Below are positions 47,955 to 56,991 of a stretch of 64,000 nucleotides of DNA, one piece after another. Location of the stretch: NCBI GenBank assembly GCA_016719855.1, contig JADJYH010000026.1, positions 1 to 64,000 of the forward strand. The letters are read 5' to 3'. Each line of letters starts with the position of its first letter. Within the stretch, counting starts at the first letter, position 1. The notes beneath the pieces were generated by a model that made no database searches, had not been told where the DNA came from, and saw only the letters and a program-made list of their open reading frames with translations. A program made the position numbers and the translations under genes. The DNA comes from Saprospiraceae bacterium. Its GTDB lineage: Bacteria > Bacteroidota > Bacteroidia > Chitinophagales > Saprospiraceae.

Positions 47955-49004
47955 ATGATAAACGTTTCCCTTTTAAAAAAAACCTGCGAAATACCCGGCG
48001 CACCGGGCTTCGAGCAGCGCATCCGCAAGTTCGTGATGAACGAAATCACGCCATTCGTTGACGAGATTTCCACCGACTCGATGGGCAGCATCATTGCGGT
48101 GAAAAAAGGCCGCTCTGCCAAAAAAGTGATGGTGGCCGCCCACCTCGACGAAATCAGCTTCATCGTCACCCATATTGACGACGATGGGTTCCTGCGCATC
48201 CACACCCTTGGCGGGTTCGACCCGAAGACGCTGACAGCACAACGAGTAATCGTGCATGGCCGAAAAGACCTTATTGGGGTGATGGGCAGCAAACCCATCC
48301 ACATTATGAAAGCAGAGGAGCGTACCAAGGCTCCGCTGACACAAGACTATTTCATTGACCTCGGCATGAAAAAAGAGGAAGTTGAGAAGCTGGTGGCAGT
48401 AGGCGACCCGGTGACCCGTGAGCGGGAACTCATCGAGATGGGCGAGTGTGTAAACAGCAAAAGCATTGACAACCGGGTTTCGGTTTTCATTTTGATGGAA
48501 GCTTTGCGGGAGCTTAAAAATGTTGAACTACCGTTCGATTTGTACGCCGTTTTCACTGTACAGGAAGAGGTAGGCATCCGGGGTGCCATCTCGTCCTCGC
48601 ACCGAATTGACCCAGACTTCGGCATTGCCGTGGATACCACCATCGCCTACGACGTGCCGGGCGCCCTCCCCTACGAAATGGTGACAAAACTTGGAAGCGG
48701 GGCCGCCATTAAAATCATGGACAGCGGCGTCATTTGCGATTACAGGATGGTGAACTACCTGAAGGAAATGGCAAAAAAGAACAACATCAAATGGCAGCCG
48801 GAAATCCTTACTGGCGGCGCCACAGACACGCTTGGGATTCAACGTTCGGGCAAGCACGGGGCCATTGCGGGTGCTATTTCCATCCCGACCCGGCACATCC
48901 ACTCTGTCATCGAAATGGCGCACAAGGAGGATATCCGTAACTGTATTGACTTACTTAAGGTGAGCCTAGAAAATATGGACAAGTATGATTGGGAATTTAA
49001 GTGA
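47955..49004 (+). CDS. M42 family metallo-aminopeptidase
   Basis: 349 residues. Start MINVSLLKKTCEIPGAPGFEQRIRKFV, typical of M42. Metal ligands: His in VMVAAHLDEISFIV, Asp in NSKSIDNRVSVFILMEAL, Glu pair in FTVQEEVGIRGA (general base plus ligand), Asp in AVDTTIAYDVPGA, and His in SIPTRHIHSVIEMAHKEDI. Family members are cytoplasmic tetrahedral dodecamers that trim peptides from the N-terminus (glutamyl or broad aminopeptidases; some were named cellulase M). Frame and length are normal. Single gene with its own promoter; the VapC-like gene ends four bases after it on the other strand. Confidence 0.94.
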   Translation: MINVSLLKKTCEIPGAPGFEQRIRKFVMNEITPFVDEISTDSMGSIIAVKKGRSAKKVMVAAHLDEISFIVTHIDDDGFLRIHTLGGFDPKTLTAQRVIVHGRKDLIGVMGSKPIHIMKAEERTKAPLTQDYFIDLGMKKEEVEKLVAVGDPVTRERELIEMGECVNSKSIDNRVSVFILMEALRELKNVELPFDLYAVFTVQEEVGIRGAISSSHRIDPDFGIAVDTTIAYDVPGALPYEMVTKLGSGAAIKIMDSGVICDYRMVNYLKEMAKKNNIKWQPEILTGGATDTLGIQRSGKHGAIAGAISIPTRHIHSVIEMAHKEDIRNCIDLLKVSLENMDKYDWEFK

Positions 49005-49008
49005 AAAG

Positions 49009-49382
49009 TCACTTGTGGAGTACCAAGCCCGGCAGGTATTTGAAGTCTTTTACGTTGTAAGTAAACAGCGGGATTTGATAAACCACTGACATCGCTCCAA
49101 TCAGCGCATCGGGTAGTTTTAGGTCGTGGCTGAGGCGGTAGGCTTCGATGAATTCGAGGGCTTTTTGGGAAGTGGCTTTGTCAATGTGAAGGATGTTGTA
49201 ATCTTGAATCCGACTCCTCATTCTGGCGAGTTGTTCTTTGTTCGCCATCCCCTGAACAGTTCCATTGCAGCTATTGAAGGCATTAGAATATTGCCAAGAC
49301 CAATGGTTTTGAAATCTTGTTCGGTGTCAAGGTTTCCATTGTAATAATGGATGATAACGTTGGTGTCGCAGATTACTTTCAT
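49009..49382 (-). CDS. PIN-domain ribonuclease toxin (VapC-like), frameshifted near 49248
   Basis: About 124 residues when joined. Start MKVICDTNVIIHYYNGN contains the first PIN acidic residue (CDTNVII). NILMPSIAAMELFRG is followed by a slip in GGGG; then MANKEQLARMRSRIQDYNILHIDKATSQKALEFIEAYRLSHDLKLPDALIGAMSV holds the conserved DALI acid, and IPLFTYNVKDFKYLPGL carries the NxxDF motif. VapC toxins cut tRNA or rRNA when free. The start overlaps the antitoxin stop by ATGA, a typical toxin-antitoxin layout. Confidence 0.85.
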
Positions 49383-49657
49383 AACCTACCTCCCCATGCT
49401 TCTTTTCGCAATTCTTCCGGGTCAATTTCCTTACCTTTCCAAATCCCGAACATTTCTGCGGCTTTTTCCGGCTCCTTCGCCCAAGTTATCGGCGGTTCTG
49501 GCGGTGGAGCAGACTTCTCTTTAGGCTTTACGGCAGGTTTTGACTTGCCATTTTTCACTTGCTTCTTCCCAACGACCTGAAAGCCGATGGTCGAGATGAA
49601 CTCCAACAGTTTCTGGAGCGCAGCCTCATTTTCGGTGCGGATAGTTACTTCAACCAT
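49379..49657 (-). CDS. Antitoxin-like partner of the PIN toxin
   Basis: 92 residues from ATG 49657 (MVEVTIRTENEAALQKLLEFISTIGFQVVGKKQVKNG). A charged, proline-rich middle (PAVKPKEKSAPPPEPPITW) leads to a C-terminal arm AEMFGIWKGKEIDPEELRKEAWGGRL, where WKGK and REEAW-like residues resemble toxin-binding ends of VapB-type antitoxins. Its N-terminus is not a recognised DNA-binding fold. The gene stop overlaps the toxin start. A TATTTTTG box lies at 49683-49676. Assignment rests mostly on context. Confidence 0.72.
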   Translation of the reverse strand: MVEVTIRTENEAALQKLLEFISTIGFQVVGKKQVKNGKSKPAVKPKEKSAPPPEPPITWAKEPEKAAEMFGIWKGKEIDPEELRKEAWGGRL

Positions 49658-49675
49658 GTGGATTGGATTTTTTTT

Positions 49676-49683
49676 CAAAAATA
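49676..49683 (-). promoter_or_regulatory. TATTTTTG -7 box of the toxin-antitoxin operon
   Basis: Exact TAnnTTTG on the minus strand, 18 bases upstream of the antitoxin ATG. Confidence 0.5.
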
Positions 49684-49721
49684 AGGGAATTAACCTAAAA
49701 CGATAGGCTACTTCGTAAATA

Positions 49722-52700
49722 TCACCCGCCCGCACCTTCCTCCAACTCGATTTCCTCCTCGGACTCCAGCAGCGCTGGAAGGCTTCCGTCGAAGCTGCCA
49801 AAAGCGCCGTACACCACTTCGTGGATGCGGCTACGGATGTTTTCGGTAAAAATTTTGCCATTGCGGGAACTAGGGTTCACCCGGTTGGAGAGGAAAACAT
49901 AGACCAGCCGCTGCTCAGGGTCCACCCAAACGCAGGTGCCTGTGAAACCAGTGTGCCCAAACGACTTGGGGGAGGCATGTGGCGAGTAAGTCGGATAGCG
50001 GCGCTTGGTCGGTTTGTCAAAGCCAAGACCTCGGTGGTTGATGCCGTTTTGTACGGACACGAAACCGTCCACCGTATTTTTATCAAAAAACTGCGTGCCG
50101 CCATATTTGCCATCTTCGAGCAACATTTGGAAAAGGACGGCCAAATCTTCCGCATTGCTGAAAATCCCGGCACTGCCCCCTACCCCGCCCAATAGCGCCA
50201 CGCACGGGTCGTGAACATAACCTTGCACCAGGCTCTTGCGCCAATAATTGTCCTGCTCGGTGGGCACTATCCGGCTGCGGGGCAGCTTATCGAGCGGTTG
50301 GTAAGTCGTGTTGCGCAAGCCGAGAGGAAGGTACATGTTCTTGAAAACAAAGGCGTCCAGCCCAGTTTTGCTCAGGGTTTCAATTACTTTTTTCAGCAAA
50401 TAAAAGTTCACGTCGCTGTAACGGAACCGGGGATTCGACGAGACAGGAAGGTTGAAAACCCGCTTTAATATCGTGTCCTGAAAAGTTTGCCGGAAGTACA
50501 AGCCATCGGTCACTTTCACGTTGTAATTGCCCTTTCGCTTGCGGCAGAAGTAGTCGTTGCAACCTTTGGCTGGCACATTTTTGCCTGAAAAAAAACGAGC
50601 GAGGGGCATCTGCGCTTGCAAGCCAGACTGGTGAAGCAACAATTGCTTGATTTTGATATTTCCAATTGGCGAGCCGGGCGGCACAGAGATATAGTCCGAC
50701 ACCTTTCCCTCCAAATCGAGCTGTTTGCTCTCCACCAATTTCATGGCGGCCAGAGTTGTGGCGGCCACTTTGGTCACGGATGCAATGTCATAGAGGTCAT
50801 TGTTTTTTACAAGCTGGGCAGTTTTACTGTACGTGAAGTGCCCGAAACTCTTGGAAAAAATGACTTGCCCGTCCTTGGCAATGGCCACTTGGCACCCAGG
50901 GAAAACGCCGTTGTCAATGGCCGACTCAGCGATGGCACTGATGCCGACCAAGCGCTCTGATGCGATACCCTTGTTCTCTGCTGCCGCAAAAGCTAGTCGC
51001 ACGGGTTTGTGCTGTACGGCAGCGCCAAACTCCATGCTTTCATCAACAGTGAGCGGTAGCCTGCCTTCCGACATGACCCCGCCGAACAAAAGCTGGGCAG
51101 CGTAGGCTTCCGTGAATTGGTTCTTTTCAAAAACCTGCACACAGGCCACCGACTCTGCGAAAAAACGCAGGTTTTTTGGGTTGCCAAAATTGAGCACCAC
51201 CACCTGTGACTGGCTCGCCAACACATTTATGCTCTCAATAAATTGCTTGTGAAAACCGGGCTGCAAGTCCACACTGTCCAACAGGATAATGGCCGCAGGA
51301 ACAAGTTTAGTTTTTTCATACGTCAACTCCTTCAACTCCCCGGAGGCTGGCACTGGCCGTCCAAAACTCCGGAAATTGGCATATTTTGAAAATAGCCTTT
51401 CAAAATCCCCAAATGGGCGGTTTGAATACCTAAATATCTGATAGTCAGTGCCGTATATTTTTTTGAAGGGCAGGATTTCTTGTTCATCACGGGCCAACAC
51501 CACCGAATTTTCAAACAACTTGCCGATAAAAATCCCCAACGAGGGTCCTCAAAATAACAAACGGTTTTGTCAACTTTTGCATCGAACTTAGCCGAACGAG
51601 GCTTGTAATCATGCACTACCTTGGGCTGGCGTTTTTCAGAAATAGACACGAATTTTACCGGCTTATGGGATACGCTGTCGTGTGGCAAAATGGACAATTT
51701 GACAGGGAGTTTGCCCCCATTCACCCAAGATTTGGCCAACAACACCCGGCGCACCCGCTGGTTGAGGTCAAGTTCAGTGATTTTACCCGTTTCAAGCAGG
51801 GTTTGAACCGTCCTGAAAATTTCACCTGCATTTTCCGAGATGAGCATATCGGCACCAGCCAAGAGCTTCATTTCGGGCGATTCGTCCAAGTCCAATTGCA
51901 CGACCATCAGTCCCTTAAAACCGAGAAATTTGTTGAGGTAAGATTTGGGGTAAGTCGGAGGTAAGCCCTCCAAGGTGTCTAGCGAAAGTACCGAATTGTC
52001 CAATAAGAGGCCGCCAAGGCCTTCGTTGACCTTGGTTAGGTAGCGCTTCAAGGCCACTCGCCTCAGCGAGTCGTTTTCGATAAATTCGAACTTGGAAAAA
52101 TTGTCAGCTACAGCTAGAATCCGGTTGCTCTGTAACAGTTGATACATCCGCCAAAAACGCTCATCAGTCGCCGCTTCTTTTTCTTCAAATATCTGAAAAT
52201 CAAAGCTTTGCGATGCTGGGTTGTCAGTTTTAAGCGTTGGAGCCAGCGCGAAGTTGATGCCGAGTGTCTTGCAATCGGCCACGTATTTTTGTTCCAAATA
52301 AACATGCAAAGCCGTAGAGTCAATGGCGGCCATCGCTGCTGGGAGCGGGAAGGGCAATTGCCCCTTAAACTGATTGTGGAGCGACACCTTTTCGTTGGTG
52401 CCAATGAAAAGCGGTAGACTGGCGCTCCTTCGCAGACTGTCCGTTGCATACAAGAACTCTGCTAAATGGACATTGTGGATCAACACCCCACCGATAAGCC
52501 CGGCTGCCGTTTTTTGATAAACTTCTTGTTGGGAAAGAGAGTCCTGCATTGGGGCGTCCCAGAGGATGAGTTGCCCGATTTTTTCCTCCAAGCTAAGTCC
52601 AGATAGTACGATGTCCACTTGGGCCGTGTCCGTTCCGCTGAATGGCGGCACTGCCTCCACAACGCCCGGCAAGGGGCGCTTACAGGAGAATATTGCCAGC

Positions 52701-52744
52701 AGAAGCAACAGCCCAAATACCCTGATGAATGTTTTGAACATCAT
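49722..52744 (-). CDS. GH3-like / serine beta-lactamase fusion lipoprotein, frameshifted near 51540
   Basis: About 1007 residues when joined. Lipoprotein signal MMFKTFIRVFGLLLLLAIFSCKRP (Cys21). Residues ~40-400 follow the GH3 (NagZ-like) barrel: LSLEEKIGQLILWDAP, GGVLIHNVHL, LPLFIGTNEKVSLH, LNKFLGFKGLMVV, MKLLAGADMLISENAGE. The KHFPGHGDT loop is replaced by ADNFSKFEF (~213-221) and the nucleophile Asp position by Gln283. After an alpha/beta domain comes a slip in a G-run (DPRWG to IFIGKLFENSVVL), and then a class C-like serine hydrolase: ASVTK (nucleophile Ser ~655), RYSDVNFYLL, FGHTGFTGTCVWVDPE. Similar two-domain proteins are known in Bacteroidota. Likely envelope, wall-recycling related. 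A TATTTTTG box at 52838-52831 could be its promoter. Confidence 0.86.
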
Positions 52745-52830
52745 GCTTTTTTAGACACGATTTGAAGTAAATTATTGTAAAAAATAGCCGAAAAACTGTG
52801 GGGAAGGTAAAACAGAAGTCCGAACCGTTG

Positions 52831-52838
52831 CAAAAATA
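52831..52838 (-). promoter_or_regulatory. TATTTTTG -7 box upstream of the GH3/beta-lactamase gene
   Basis: Exact TAnnTTTG on the minus strand, 86 bases before the ATG. No -33 TTG at proper distance. Confidence 0.4.
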
Positions 52839-53099
52839 GCCAAAACAAAGAATATGAATGAATTGTGTTTGGCCAATTTCTTTAAAGAACTTCATTTCAA
52901 CTAAGTTCCAAGATTGTGCCGTTTGCAATTTTACGATTTACCCAACGCCGGAACTAACCTGCGCTGTCTTGAATTTTGGAACATGAAAAGTTAACAAAAA
53001 ATCAAATGTACTGAACGGTCACCGACAACGTTCTCTGCGTTTAGCCAGCTGGCTCAAGCAAGTTTTGGCTCCCAGCTTAATTCCGATGAATCCAGTTGT
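52839..53099. other. Divergent intergenic region
   Basis: About 260 bases without a supported gene. No clear promoter box for the plus-strand barrel gene was found. Confidence 0.4.
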
Positions 53100-53771
53100 A
53101 TGAAGCATTACCTACTACTTTGCTTTACCTGTGCAGTGCTGACGCAAGCAGATGCCCAGTTTGGCATTACCGCAGCCAGCACGCAAAGCCATTCGACTGA
53201 GTGGCAGGTAGTTACGGAGAACTTCGTCGTATACCGCCGTGCCGACTTCTTGCGTTACGGCACAACGGCCGTCATTGACTATGCTTTTATATTGAAAAAT
53301 GGGTCTATCAGGCTAAGGCCTGCACTGCAACTGATGCTGGCAAACTCTATCTATCGAAAACATTATTTTCAAGCAAGTACGGTGGGCCTGGAGGGCAATT
53401 TTGAGTTTGCATTGAGTGCTGCCAAGAACAAGGCTGGAAAGAAAATGCCACTCAGGCCGTTTTTGCAGTTGTCACCTGGCATTTCAATGGTTAGCCTGCG
53501 CTACGAACACCCGAAAGACGACCTAAACGATGTTTTGGCGGTAAACAAAAGCCGGAGCATCGCGCCGAACTTTGGTGCAAACCTATTTTTTGAGGTCAAG
53601 CTTTCACCCTTGCTCACCGTCGCACCCATGGCTGGGATGCGTTTTTATCCACATCTGAATTGGAAAGATTTCACGGCTATCGTCACGAAAGGCACAATGA
53701 ACCACACCTACGACCAAACCAATTGGATGCAGTATCATTTTGGGCTTCGAGTCGGCTTGAATTTCAAATGA
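53100..53771 (+). CDS. Small outer-membrane beta-barrel protein of unknown function
   Basis: 223 residues. Signal peptide MKHYLLLCFTCAVLTQADAQ. The mature part alternates hydrophobic and polar residues as in small barrels (FVVYRRADFLRYGTTAVIDYAFILKNG, SIRLRPALQLMLANSIY, YFQASTVGLEGNFEFALSAAKNK, LRPFLQLSPGISMVSLRYEH, NFGANLFFEVKLSPLLTVAPMAGMRFYPHLNW) and ends NWMQYHFGLRVGLNFK. This is close to the barrel C-terminal pattern, although the last residue is Lys after Phe. No family recognised. Not clearly in an operon; convergent with mltA. Confidence 0.78.
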   Translation: MKHYLLLCFTCAVLTQADAQFGITAASTQSHSTEWQVVTENFVVYRRADFLRYGTTAVIDYAFILKNGSIRLRPALQLMLANSIYRKHYFQASTVGLEGNFEFALSAAKNKAGKKMPLRPFLQLSPGISMVSLRYEHPKDDLNDVLAVNKSRSIAPNFGANLFFEVKLSPLLTVAPMAGMRFYPHLNWKDFTAIVTKGTMNHTYDQTNWMQYHFGLRVGLNFK

Positions 53772-53796
53772 CGAGCTGTAACTGCTCCCCACCTAC

Positions 53797-54984
53797 TCAT
53801 TCTGCCATTGCAACTTGTTCGTATTTTTTCGGCAAAAGCACCCACAGCCGTCCGTAGTGATGGAGGTTGGATGCCCTGGTTTGGCCAAGCGCTCCATTTC
53901 CGCAATAAACGTCCACATGGCCAGCACCTTTAATCGCACCACCCACATCTTGCGGGAGCAAAATCTTGTACTCGTGGTGCGTGATTCTTCCATTTTCAAA
54001 TACCGGCATGGCCGCCAGCACCACGCTGCCCAATGGGAAGTAGCGGGAGTCGGCAGCGATGGAGATTTCCTCCATCAGCGGCACATTGGCCGAGCCTTTG
54101 GCTAGTCCTTTTTTAGGTTCAAAAAACGTGTAGGAAGGGTCGTAGTGCAGCACACTGTCCATCTTTTCGGGGTGCTTCATCAAAAAACGCTTGATGCCCT
54201 CCGGCGTGAGGTTGCTGAGGGAAAGGTCGTCACGGTTCTTGAAAAACCACTGGATATTGCGGTAACGGTGGCCATTTTCGCCAGCGTAACGAAACAGTGA
54301 GCGCTCCTTGGTGTCAAGAAATTCCACGGTGCCAGAGCCTTGCAGTTGCATGAAGTACACATCGAGCGGGTTTGATGCGTAGGCCAGCGCAAGGTTCTTG
54401 CTTTCCAACACCCCTTCGTTGTCAATCTGTTGGCGAGTAGGCAGCTTGCCCTTCCAATTTTTTGGGAAGGCGTAAATGGGGTACTTGTACTTTGCGTCCT
54501 TTTCTTTTTTCACCTTCAAAACAGGCGTGAAATAGCCCGTGAAATGAACGTTGCCCATTTGGTCGTCGCCCCAAGTCTGCCACAGTTCCAAGTATTGGTG
54601 CAGGTCGTTGGGCTGTGTCCCGGCACGTTGAACAAGCAGTTCCAGTACCTCCCTGAGGCCCTCGTAGCTAACTTCGAGGTTGCCCATTTTACGGGTATCG
54701 GTTATGTCGCTTTTGTCCAGCACATGCAGTTGATGCTGTAAAGCCAACTTCAGCTCCTCCGTAATTACCGGAAAGCCAAGGTCGTCCCACCCAGCTTGCG
54801 TGAAGGTTTTGTCCTTTTTTTCAGTATCGCTGAACTTTCCGTTGCGTTGGATGGAAGCGTAAACTTCGGTGGGAAGCTCCAGGCATTTTTGTGCTTGGTG
54901 GTTTTCGTTGTCCGTAAAATTGAACAGAAAAATAGAAGCACCGATTGCTGCTGTAGCCAAGAGGGCCTTTCGAATAATGTTCAT
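53797..54984 (-). CDS. mltA: Membrane-bound lytic murein transglycosylase A
   Basis: About 395 residues from ATG 54984 (MNIIRKALLATAAIGASIFLFNF, one membrane segment or uncleaved signal). An in-frame ATG at 55110 would add a 42-residue charged N-terminus (MNITSQPFSKREVQSKD) and cannot be excluded. Conserved MltA parts: NVHFTGYFTPVLKV, YPIYAFPKNWKGKLPTRQQIDNEG, NPLDVYFMQLQGSGTVEF, the 3D-barrel ending PLMEEISIAADSRYFPLGSVVLAAMP, LLPQDVGGAIKGAGHVDVYCGNG with the catalytic Asp (DVGGAIKG..D). It cleaves the glycan strand to 1,6-anhydro-muropeptides, which feed recycling enzymes such as Mpl. Frame intact. Confidence 0.9.
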   Translation of the reverse strand: MNIIRKALLATAAIGASIFLFNFTDNENHQAQKCLELPTEVYASIQRNGKFSDTEKKDKTFTQAGWDDLGFPVITEELKLALQHQLHVLDKSDITDTRKMGNLEVSYEGLREVLELLVQRAGTQPNDLHQYLELWQTWGDDQMGNVHFTGYFTPVLKVKKEKDAKYKYPIYAFPKNWKGKLPTRQQIDNEGVLESKNLALAYASNPLDVYFMQLQGSGTVEFLDTKERSLFRYAGENGHRYRNIQWFFKNRDDLSLSNLTPEGIKRFLMKHPEKMDSVLHYDPSYTFFEPKKGLAKGSANVPLMEEISIAADSRYFPLGSVVLAAMPVFENGRITHHEYKILLPQDVGGAIKGAGHVDVYCGNGALGQTRASNLHHYGRLWVLLPKKYEQVAMAE

Positions 54985-55110
54985 GGGAAAAACAATAGGG
55001 AATCCAGACTCGACTTTCTTTTCTCTTGGCCTCTTGTCGTTAACCTCCGCTGCAATCAAGTCTTTGCTTTGTACCTCCCTTTTGGAAAATGGTTGTGAAG
55101 TGATGTTCAT

Positions 55111-55444
55111 AGTATTTAGTGGTAAAGGTGTGTCGTTTCGATTCTCATAAAAACAGTGGAACGGGTTCAACATCCAAATTGTTGGCTAGTCACATGAAAA
55201 TCTTTCTCGCAACTATTTAACAATCAATCATTTAACAAAAAAACACCTGAACAATTCACAAAATAATCAAAGACCCGCAAAGTTAAATTCTGTTTCGCAA
55301 TAGCCACCTCCAAACTAAATTCTTTACTTGGGTTCATCCACTGAACCAACTTATTTCCCGCAAAACCATTAAAATTTTTCGCTTTTTGAAAAAATGACCG
55401 ACGACACCGTCCAGTTGTCCACCCTTCAAACGAGCAAAAACAAG
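55111..55444. other. Divergent intergenic region between mltA and biotin carboxylase
   Basis: AT-rich, no supported gene. Short word-like repeats (TTTAACAATCAATCATTTAAC) are present near 55216. Confidence 0.4.
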
Positions 55445-55452
55445 TAGCTTTG
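55445..55452 (+). promoter_or_regulatory. TAGCTTTG -7 box of the biotin carboxylase gene
   Basis: Exact TAnnTTTG match 54 bases before the ATG at 55507. Confidence 0.5.
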
Positions 55453-55506
55453 CCGCCCTTGGTCGGGCACCAAAAAAGCCTGAACATCCAACTTGAACCT
55501 AACACC

Positions 55507-56974
55507 ATGAAGAAAATACTAGTCGCCAACCGAGGCGAAATCGCCCTGCGGGTCATGCGCACCGCCCGCCGGATGGGCATACGAACCGTGGCCGTTTACT
55601 CCGAGGCCGACCGCCGTTCGCCCCACGTTCTTTTCGCCGATGAGGCCGTGTGCATTGGCCCGCCTCCCAGTAACCAGTCCTACCTGCTGGGCAACAAAAT
55701 CATTGATTTGGCCAAGTCGCTTGGCGTGGACGGTATCCACCCCGGTTACGGTTTTTTGAGCGAAAATGCAGCGTTTGCGCAAGCCGTCACCGATGCAGGC
55801 ATCCAATTCATAGGCCCTTCGCCGCACTCCATCGAAGTGATGGGCAGCAAACTGGCAGCCAAGGATGCCGTGCGCCACTTCAACATCCCGATGGTGCCTG
55901 GCACAGATGGTGCCATCAGCGACGTGGACGAAGCCGTACAGGTTGGACGTGTGGTTGGTTATCCATTGCTCGTGAAGGCATCGGCTGGCGGTGGCGGCAA
56001 GGGCATGAGAATTGTTGAAAACGAGGCCGAACTGGCTAGCCAGATGGAACGTGCTATCAGCGAAGCACAAAGCGCCTTCGGCGACGGCTCGGTCTTCATC
56101 GAAAAATACATCGGCTCGCCACGTCACATCGAAATCCAGGTGCTGGCCGATTCGTTTGGCAACACCGTCCACCTCTTCGAGCGGGAGTGCAGCGTGCAGC
56201 GCCGCCACCAAAAAGTGGTGGAAGAAGCGCCCAGTTCCATCCTTACCCCTGCCGTGCGGGCAGCCATGGGCGCCGATGCGGTGAAGGTGGCGCTGGCCTG
56301 CAACTACACGGGCGCCGGCACCGTCGAGTTCCTCGTGGATGAGCACCTAAACTACTATTTCTTGGAAATGAACACCCGCCTGCAAGTGGAGCACCCGGTG
56401 ACGGAAATGATTACCGGCATTGACCTCGTGGAGCAGCAAATACGGGTGGCAAGGGGCGAAAAACTGGCGTTTTCGCAAGAAGATTTGGCCATCAACGGCC
56501 ATGCAGTAGAGCTGCGGGTCTATGCCGAAGACCCGCACAACGACTTCCTGCCAAGCATCGGCAAGCTGACTACTTACCGCCCGCCCACTGGTGAGGGCAT
56601 CCGGGTGGACGACGGCTTTACCGAAGGGATGGACATCCCCATCTACTACGACCCTATGCTGTCGAAATTGGTCGCCTTCGGCAAAAGCCGGCCCGAGGCC
56701 ATCCGCCGGTTGCTTCATGCCATCGAAAACTACGAAATTGAGGGGGTTGCCACTACCCTGCCCTTCGGGGAAGTTTGTGCTGGAGCATGAGGCGTTTGTT
56801 TCCGGCAAATTCGACACCCATTTTGTCCAAAACTACTTTACTAAGGAAGCCCTGAATGCTGGAGAAGCGGATGAAACTGCCGTGGCGGCTGCGCTGGCGC
56901 TACGGCTTTACCTCGCTGAAAAAGGAAGGTTGAACGTGCCAGAAACCGAAGGGTCGGCGTGGTGGCGCAGGTAG
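55507..56974 (+). CDS. accC: Acetyl/propionyl-CoA carboxylase biotin carboxylase subunit, frameshifted near 56765
   Basis: About 490 residues when joined. Start MKKILVANRGEIALRVMRTARRMGIRTVAVYSEAD. Then GIHPGYGFLSENAAFAQA, VKASAGGGGKGMRIV (ATP loop), FIEKYIGSPRHIEIQVLAD, CSVQRRHQKVVEEAP, FLEMNTRLQVEHPVTEMITGIDLVEQQI (catalytic NTRxQVEH), and VYAEDPHNDFLPSIGKL. A surplus G in TTCGGGGAAG near 56765 breaks the frame; the next frame gives KFVLEHEAFVSGKFDTHFV and a stop at 56974. It has no biotinyl domain, so the carrier must be separate. It carboxylates biotin for malonyl- or methylmalonyl-CoA synthesis. In Bacteroidota, this subtype often pairs with a propionyl-CoA carboxylase beta chain, so accC is a working name. 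Confidence 0.9.
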
Positions 56975-56991
56975 GGGATGGGTTGCTGATG

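Noticed and set aside
53797..55173. Start of MltA at 55173 or 55110
   Set aside because: Not excluded for 55110, but both place a long charged peptide before the export signal, so 54984 was preferred.
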